From: Streptomyces xylophagus
GTDB taxonomy: Bacteria; Actinomycetota; Actinomycetes; Streptomycetales; Streptomycetaceae
Assembly (NCBI RefSeq): GCF_000716435.1
Contig: NZ_JNWO01000030.1
Coordinates: forward strand, 28,252-92,251
Direction of reading: 5' to 3'
Length of the DNA stretch: 64,000 nucleotides
Below are positions 59,354 through 64,000 of this stretch, piece after piece. The position numbers were made by a program, and so were the translations under genes. Below the pieces are notes generated by a model that was not told where the DNA came from, ran no database searches, and worked only from the letters and a program-made list of their open reading frames with translations. How positions within the stretch are numbered: position 1 is the stretch's first letter; the number at the start of each line of letters is the position of its first letter.

Positions 59354-59617
59354 GGCACTCTCCCAAAATGAGGAAACGGATAGTGAGGTGGGCGCTCCCG
59401 TCCCAGCCCGAGCGGCACCACACGCCGCGAGCACCGGGAGGGGTGCCTGTGCAGTTGCCGGTCTGTCGTCCGCCGCTGCCGGATCGCCGAGGGGCGGGCG
59501 CGCGACGGGCTGGTGCTGCCGCACGGCCGGGCGAAGGTGAACCCGCCGCCCGGCAGCGGGAGTTGGACCCCACCCCGGCACCACGGCCGCTGGCCTCGCG
59601 AACACCGGGGGCAGGGG
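59354..59617. other. Promoter-bearing gap upstream of the nucleotide operon
   Basis: 264 bases with no convincing gene. It precedes the TS-like gene and should contain its promoter; no clear consensus was identified. Confidence 0.5.
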
Positions 59618-60748
59618 TCATCGGATACTCACCCGGTCCGGATGCTCGTCAGACTGCGGGGTGTCAGCGTCCGGCGTGACGGGCGGGGGCTGTTCATCTG
59701 CACGAGCCGCCTTCGCCGCCTTCCCCAGACGGTTCCCGATCAAGAAGACCAGCACGCCGAAGAGGTAAACCAGGGCGGGCCGGTACCAGAAGGGGAACCG
59801 CTGCATGAGCATGAGGCCGCCGCCACCGAAGTCGAGGGTGAAGTGGGCGGCCGTGAAGGGGAGGAGGCGTCCGTACTGCCGGTACAGCCAGACACGGCCT
59901 GCGGCGAACACGAGCATGCCGATGGCGGGAAGCCCGAGGTAGGCGTGCAGGAGGACTTCGGGTATGCAGACCAGGGTGTAGATCTGCCACGCGGGCCGGC
60001 GTATCGCGGTCAGCAGAGCGGTCGTGGCGGCGACGATCACCACGTCCTCCAGCGCCACCGTCGACACCACTCCGAAGGCGAGGGTCCCGACGTCGTTTTC
60101 GCCGACGGTGGCCATCTGGCTGCCCTTCATGACCGGTACGCCGGCCCCTGTCCAGCGGATGAGCTGGAGCAGGAGGAAGGAGAGAGCGCCGCTGACGACA
60201 CATACGCCGAAGACCATGATCGTGACCTGCCAGTCACGCAGCCGCTCAACTGCCGTGCGGGGAAGGGCGGTTCGCAAGGAGACACGGTGGGAGCGGCACA
60301 CTTCGAGGGCCAGCCACGCCAGGACGCACCCGGACACGGCGTGACCGGCGACCTGCGCGAGCGCGATGGGGAACGGCGCGCTGGCGAACATGCCCGCTGC
60401 CCCGGCCAGGACAGCGGCTCCGCGCTGCAGGAGGCGCTGGCGGGGGGTGACCCGGCTGAGCGGGGTCCGGGCGAAGACCAGCCAGCACAGCCACCAGAAC
60501 ACGATGGCCGCGACAGCGAACTCGGTGCAGATCACTGGGTATCTGGCCCGTGCAGACAACGACGACGGCAGGCCGTACAGGTGGCCGGATGTCAGCACCG
60601 TGCCGATCAGGGGGAAGCAGCAGGCCAGGAGCATCAGCCCGATGACGTGCCGTATCACGCGGCGGGCGGGCGCGTCGGTGAGCTCTGAGGGCTCAGGGGC
60701 CGGACGGTTCGGCATGAGGTCGAGGAGCTCGGTACGAAGTGACGTCAT
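59618..60748 (-). CDS. Multi-pass membrane protein, CPBP/PrsW-type protease candidate
   Basis: 376 residues with about eight hydrophobic helices. STVALEDVVIVAATTA, CIPEVLLHAYLGLPAIG and FTAAHFTLDFGGGG supply Glu and His residues in membrane segments, as in CPBP or PrsW intramembrane metalloproteases, though the canonical EExxxR is not exact. The C-terminus is soluble and Pro/Asp-rich. ATG 60748 has GGAGGG upstream and overlaps the stop of the small upstream gene. Confidence 0.55.
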   Translation of the reverse strand: MTSLRTELLDLMPNRPAPEPSELTDAPARRVIRHVIGLMLLACCFPLIGTVLTSGHLYGLPSSLSARARYPVICTEFAVAAIVFWWLCWLVFARTPLSRVTPRQRLLQRGAAVLAGAAGMFASAPFPIALAQVAGHAVSGCVLAWLALEVCRSHRVSLRTALPRTAVERLRDWQVTIMVFGVCVVSGALSFLLLQLIRWTGAGVPVMKGSQMATVGENDVGTLAFGVVSTVALEDVVIVAATTALLTAIRRPAWQIYTLVCIPEVLLHAYLGLPAIGMLVFAAGRVWLYRQYGRLLPFTAAHFTLDFGGGGLMLMQRFPFWYRPALVYLFGVLVFLIGNRLGKAAKAARADEQPPPVTPDADTPQSDEHPDRVSIR

Positions 60749-60942
60749 CGCGGCCCTCCAGCGGTAAAGGACGCGAACGCGTCGCCGTCGTACGCAGCCA
60801 GTGACTCCCACGGCTGCGGGCCGGAGCCGAAGCGGGCGGATTGCTGGGCCAGGTCGAACAGCAGGTCCAGCACGACGACGGTGATGCGCTCCATGCGGCC
60901 TGAGCCGTCGAGGCTGGTGAGAGGGGGCAGGTGATCACGCAC
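60745..60942 (-). CDS. Small protein of unknown function
   Basis: 65 residues (VERITVV-like core: GRMERITVVVLDLLFDLAQQ). The GTG start lies inside the end of the frameshifted upstream gene (8-base overlap), and its stop overlaps the membrane-protein start. No family is recognised. Confidence 0.55.
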   Translation of the reverse strand: MRDHLPPLTSLDGSGRMERITVVVLDLLFDLAQQSARFGSGPQPWESLAAYDGDAFASFTAGGPR

Positions 60943-61593
60943 TGGTCAGCCCCCGCTCGATGCGGTGGATCCAGGCGGCGGGGTCGGTGGTCTCCTTCTC
61001 GGTGGGAAGGAGACTCAGGTCTTTCCAGATCTGGTTGACCAGGCCAGTGCCGAGTTCGGCGACGGCCTGTGCGATGAGGCGGGAGCCTTGCTCATACGCT
61101 TCGCGCCTGGGGCCGAAGCGGCGGACGATGTCCCGGTTGTGCAGGCGGTAACGCCAGGACTTGGGTCCTTCCCGGAAATCGGCCGCTGTGCCGAACAGCC
61201 GCTTGAGTGTCTGCCGTTCGGCCCAGGTGGCGTGCCCCTCCAGGATGGTCGAGACACTCTTCGGTGGCGCGAGGACTCCCCGTTTCGGCAGGAAGAGACT
61301 GGCCCAGACGGCGGGAAAGCCGCGATCTTGAGCCCGAGTCGGGTGGCACTGATCTCTGCCGGGGTCAGGTCCAGGTCGGCGATGTCGCGGGTGAGGATGC
61401 GGTGGTGGTTCTGCCGGAGCTCTTGTCGCCATGCCCTGGGTGGCAGCAGGCGGAAACGGACCACCGCGGGGAGCGGGAGGCCGGTTATCTCGTTCACCGT
61501 CGGTGCCACCTGGCGAAGGATCTGGCCGATGCGCTCGGCCAGGTCGGGATGGCGCTGGGTGTCATCCAGCACGGTGAAACGGGTGTGGGTCAC
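60935..61593 (-). pseudogene. Uncharacterised gene with a single-base frameshift
   Basis: The first frame runs from GTG 61593 (GACAGGA upstream) to GLKIAAF; the second continues PAVWASLFLPKRGVLAPPKS to the stop at 60935. They join at a C-run (GGG on the plus strand, 61314-61316) where one base appears missing. Repairing it would give a ~220-residue protein beginning THTRFTVLDDTQRHPDLAER. No family is recognised. Either a genuine inactivation or a sequencing error. Confidence 0.65.
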
Positions 61594-61638
61594 AGATGGT
61601 CCTGTCGAGACGTAATCGGTTTGGTCGGTTTCGTGGGG

Positions 61639-61682
61639 CCCTTCGTCCCCCGGGCCACCGTCTGGTCCCGGGGAACGAAGGG
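61639..61682 (-). terminator. Terminator between the permease/GS unit and the next operon
   Basis: CCCTTCGT pairs with ACGAAGGG, continuing through CCCC/GGGG and GGG/CCC with single-base bulges. It is downstream of the glutamine-synthetase stop (61796) and upstream of the 61593 start. Confidence 0.6.
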
Positions 61683-61795
61683 GGTTCGGCTCCCCGGCGC
61701 CGAGTACGGAGCCAGAGCTGCGCACCCAGCACAGGGAGGTGGCCCGTAGGTGGCGAGCCCTAACTCGACTGCTTCACAGGGGAGTTGGGTGCCGC

Positions 61796-62881
61796 TCAGG
61801 CTGAGGTGAGCCCTCTGAGCAGGTCGAAGTCGGTCACGGTGATGCGGTGGACGTCGAGTTCATGGCCGGCGGCGGTCGCGTAATGCGCAGCCACATCCGC
61901 GGTGAGCAAGTCCTCTGCAGGCAGGGGGCAGTTGGGGAGGGCGTCGAGCGCCTCCTGCAGCGAGCCGAGTACCGGCGGTGCCTCAGGGTCGTCGAAGGCG
62001 CTGCCGACGTAGGGCTGGGGCGGTTCGGACTTGTGGTCCAAGCCGACCAGGACGGCGGCGAGGGTTGCGGCGAGCGCGAGGTAGGGGTTGGTGTCGGCGC
62101 CGGGGAGTCGGTTTTCCAGGTGGAGGTTCTCGCCCCGGCCGACGACCCGGATGGCGCAGGTGCGGTTGTCGCGGCCCCAGGTGAAGGTCGTCGGCGCGAA
62201 GGTTCCCGGGACGGCTGCCGATGCCGGTCGCGGGTGCGGCCATGAAGTTCGCCACCAGCCCGGCCCGTTCGGCGAGGGTCCGCGCCGGCTCCCGAGCCCG
62301 CCCTGCAATTCCTCGAAGAAGCGGGTGAGCACCTGAGGGTGGTCGAGGGAGTAGTCGAGGTTGCGGTCGAACACCGGCCGCAGCGGGTGGTGGTGAGGGA
62401 CTGTGGCGTCGGCGTAGCTGAGTACGAACTCGGTTTCCAGGCCGACCTGGGCGGTGATGCCGCGGGCGGCGAGCCGGTCGAGCTGGCGTTGCAGGATCTG
62501 CCTCGGGGCTACGCTGACGGGCTGTCCGTCGTGGCCAATAGCGTCGGCGAAGACCAGAGCGGTGCGCCGCATCCAGGCCAGCCGGTAGACGGCGTCCGGG
62601 TCGGGGAGCAGGCTCACGTCGCCGTAGCCGGTGTCGGCGGAGGCCAGGGCGAAGCCGTCCAGCGCGCGCATGTCGACGTCGGTGGCCAGGATGTAGGCGC
62701 ATATGTCGCCGCCGCCTGCCACGACACGGTCGACGAAATGGTCCGCGTCGATCCGCTTGCCCTTCAGCCGGCCCAGCATGTCGGGCACGGCCAGCAGCAC
62801 GGTGTCCACCATCCTGCGGTCCACCAGATCACGCAGGAGCTCGAATGCGGCGTCCTCCGGCTGGTTGGGGGTCTGGCTCAT
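61796..62881 (-). pseudogene. Glutamine-synthetase-family enzyme, internally deleted
   Basis: The 361-codon frame starts as a GS-like protein (VDTVLLAVPDMLGRLKGKRI, ALASADTGYGDVSLLPDPDA, AQVGLETEFVLSYADA) and ends as one (FAPTTFTWGRDNRTCAIRVV, LENRLPGADTNPYLALAATL). Between about 62215 and 62300 the GS-like segment (LAERAGLVANFMAAP) is in another frame. Roughly 100 residues are missing, including the region with the NPGQ-type metal site and the HIHLSL core. Full-length relatives, such as GlnA3/gamma-glutamylpolyamine synthetases, have ~450 residues. It is coupled to the permease upstream (ATGA). Confidence 0.7.
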
Positions 62882-63999
62882 ACGAGCTCCTCCCCTATCT
62901 GTGCGCGCTCCTTGGCGGTCCCGTACTCGGGGATGCCGTAGCTGCGCCGCCCGCGGGTGGCCCATCCGACGGTGGCCAGGAGCAGGACGGCCGCGAGCGC
63001 GACGGGGGCGTAGTTGAAGGAGTCCTCGGTGACCGGGGAGACCTGCGGGAGGCAGAACACCACGGTGATGAAGGCGACCCAGATCACGGCGATCCAGCCG
63101 ATGGGTTTGCTCCAGCGGCCCAGATGCCAGGGGCCCGGGGTGAAGCGGTCTCCGGCGCGCAGGCGCAGGTAGACGGGGATGGCGTAGGCGGGGGTGATCC
63201 CGATGACGTTGATCGCGGTGACCGCGTAGTACGCGGTCAGCGAATACAGCGACGGCAGGGCCAGGCAGAATGCGACGCCCACCGTGAGCCACACCGCCGG
63301 GACTGGGGTCTTCGTGCGGGGGCTCAACCGCCGCCAGGTCTTGGAGAAGGGCAGGGCACCGTCGCGGGAGAACGCGAACACCATCCGTGAGGCGGAAGCG
63401 AGGCCCGCGTTCGCGCAGAACAACTGGGCGACGATCACGACCAGCAGGAGGATCTTGGCGCCGGTCAGGCCGAGCGCGTCGAGGAAGATCTGCGCGGGCG
63501 GCACCCCGGTCGCACTGCCGACGGTGCCGGCGTAGTCCTGGATCGCGAAGAGCATCCCCGCGAGCAGCCCGAAGCCCACGATCCAGGACCAGAAGATGGA
63601 GTACACGATGCCCTTGGCGGCCGATGTCTGGGCGTGGACGGTCTCCTCCGACAGGTGGGCGGAGGCGTCGTAGCCGCAGAAGGTGTACTGCGCGAGCAGC
63701 AGGCCAAGGGCGATCACGTAGAGCGGGTTGCCCCATCCGGTGGTGTTGGCGAAGTGGGTGAACACGAAGCTCGCCGACTGGTGGCGGGAGGGGACGAGGG
63801 CCAGGGCGCCGACGATCGCCGCGACGCCGCCGATGTGCCACCACACGCTGATCGAGTTCAGCACGGACACCAGCCGCACCCCGAACAGGTTGAGCACGGC
63901 GAGCAGCAGGAGGATGGCGCCGCAGATGGCCAGCGTCCGGCCGGGGGTGGGGGTGAAGCCCCACTGAAGGTTGAGCCAGGCGCCGACGAACAGCGACAT
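62878..63999 (-). CDS. Amino-acid/polyamine APC permease (partial; runs off right edge)
   Basis: At least 373 residues, with about ten membrane helices visible and the N-terminus beyond base 64000. The APC pattern shows in LLLAQYTFCGYDASAHLSEE, IVYSIFWSWIVGFGLLAGML and ASRMVFAFSRDGALPFSKTW. In Streptomyces this gene type pairs with glutamine-synthetase-like enzymes for uptake and glutamylation of polyamines, amino acids or ethanolamine. The paired enzyme here is decayed, so the pathway is probably lost in this copy. Confidence 0.8.
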   Translation of the reverse strand: MSLFVGAWLNLQWGFTPTPGRTLAICGAILLLLAVLNLFGVRLVSVLNSISVWWHIGGVAAIVGALALVPSRHQSASFVFTHFANTTGWGNPLYVIALGLLLAQYTFCGYDASAHLSEETVHAQTSAAKGIVYSIFWSWIVGFGLLAGMLFAIQDYAGTVGSATGVPPAQIFLDALGLTGAKILLLVVIVAQLFCANAGLASASRMVFAFSRDGALPFSKTWRRLSPRTKTPVPAVWLTVGVAFCLALPSLYSLTAYYAVTAINVIGITPAYAIPVYLRLRAGDRFTPGPWHLGRWSKPIGWIAVIWVAFITVVFCLPQVSPVTEDSFNYAPVALAAVLLLATVGWATRGRRSYGIPEYGTAKERAQIGEELV

Positions 64000-64000
64000 G

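Noticed and set aside
59354..59617. Arg/Pro/Gly-rich minus-strand frames in the gap upstream of the TS-like gene
   Set aside because: No ribosome site, no motif and typical shadow composition; TTG 59353 with GGGAGAG is a better start for the real gene.

Overview
The window is high-GC actinomycete DNA, almost certainly Streptomyces: dense GC-rich codons, many GTG/TTG starts behind GGAG-type ribosome sites, ATGA/GTGA-coupled operons, a LAxTG sortase substrate and Streptomyces-type secreted proteins. It reads as an accessory stretch of a chromosome. All calls come from reading the sequence; no database search was run.

Left part, 1-8.4 kb: chromosomal accessory genes and debris. Two LamG-domain secreted proteins (the first entering from the left edge), two gene fragments joined at about 2.27 kb, and a wall-anchored surface protein are followed by two imperfect direct repeats (4736-4907 and 8189-8353). 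Each repeat carries the 3' half of a CAU-anticodon tRNA. Between them lie the second LamG gene, IS remnants and a broken vapBC toxin-antitoxin locus. This looks like an old tRNA integration hotspot.

8.7-15.5 kb: a translationally coupled two-gene system. It encodes an LCAT-like alpha/beta hydrolase and a 1784-residue protein combining a transglutaminase-like cysteine protease domain, a STAND-type P-loop NTPase and sixteen 46-residue TPR units. The architecture suggests an NLR-like, probably anti-phage, sensor-effector system. An IS630-family remnant (15.55-16.0 kb) closes it off.

16.1-51.8 kb: a defective siphovirus prophage, almost wholly on the minus strand and transcribed right to left. 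The late operon (51.8 to 31.8 kb) carries head-tail connectors, tail terminator, major tail protein, a -1 frameshifted tail chaperone pair, tape measure, distal tail and baseplate proteins, tail fibre, and lysis genes, ending in a strong terminator. The early/replication region (31.7 to 16.1 kb) carries a DNA-binding protein, a Sak4-like recombinase, a Cas4/RecB-like nuclease, a replication initiator with iterons inside its gene, a C5 cytosine methyltransferase, a WhiB-like protein, a RusA-like resolvase, an N6-methylase-like protein and many small proteins. Five near-identical promoters and seven copies of a start-associated leader motif tie this region together. No integrase, terminase, portal, protease or major capsid gene is present, so the late operon is cut at its upstream end. 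Three plus-strand cargo genes (a regulator and two secreted proteins) sit between the tail fibre and lysis genes.

51.9-61.6 kb: an XRE regulator and a tightly coupled minus-strand operon of nucleotide-acting enzymes. In transcription order these are a thymidylate-synthase-family protein, a tandem nucleoside diphosphate kinase, a spore-photoproduct-lyase-like radical SAM enzyme, a DnaQ-like exonuclease, a P-loop kinase, an aldo/keto reductase, a NUDIX-like protein, a SAM methyltransferase and a MazG-like pyrophosphohydrolase. A CPBP-like membrane protein, a small protein and a frameshifted gene lie upstream. This is the second candidate for an undescribed system.

61.8-64 kb: a decayed glutamine-synthetase-family gene coupled to an amino-acid/polyamine (APC) permease that runs off the right edge.
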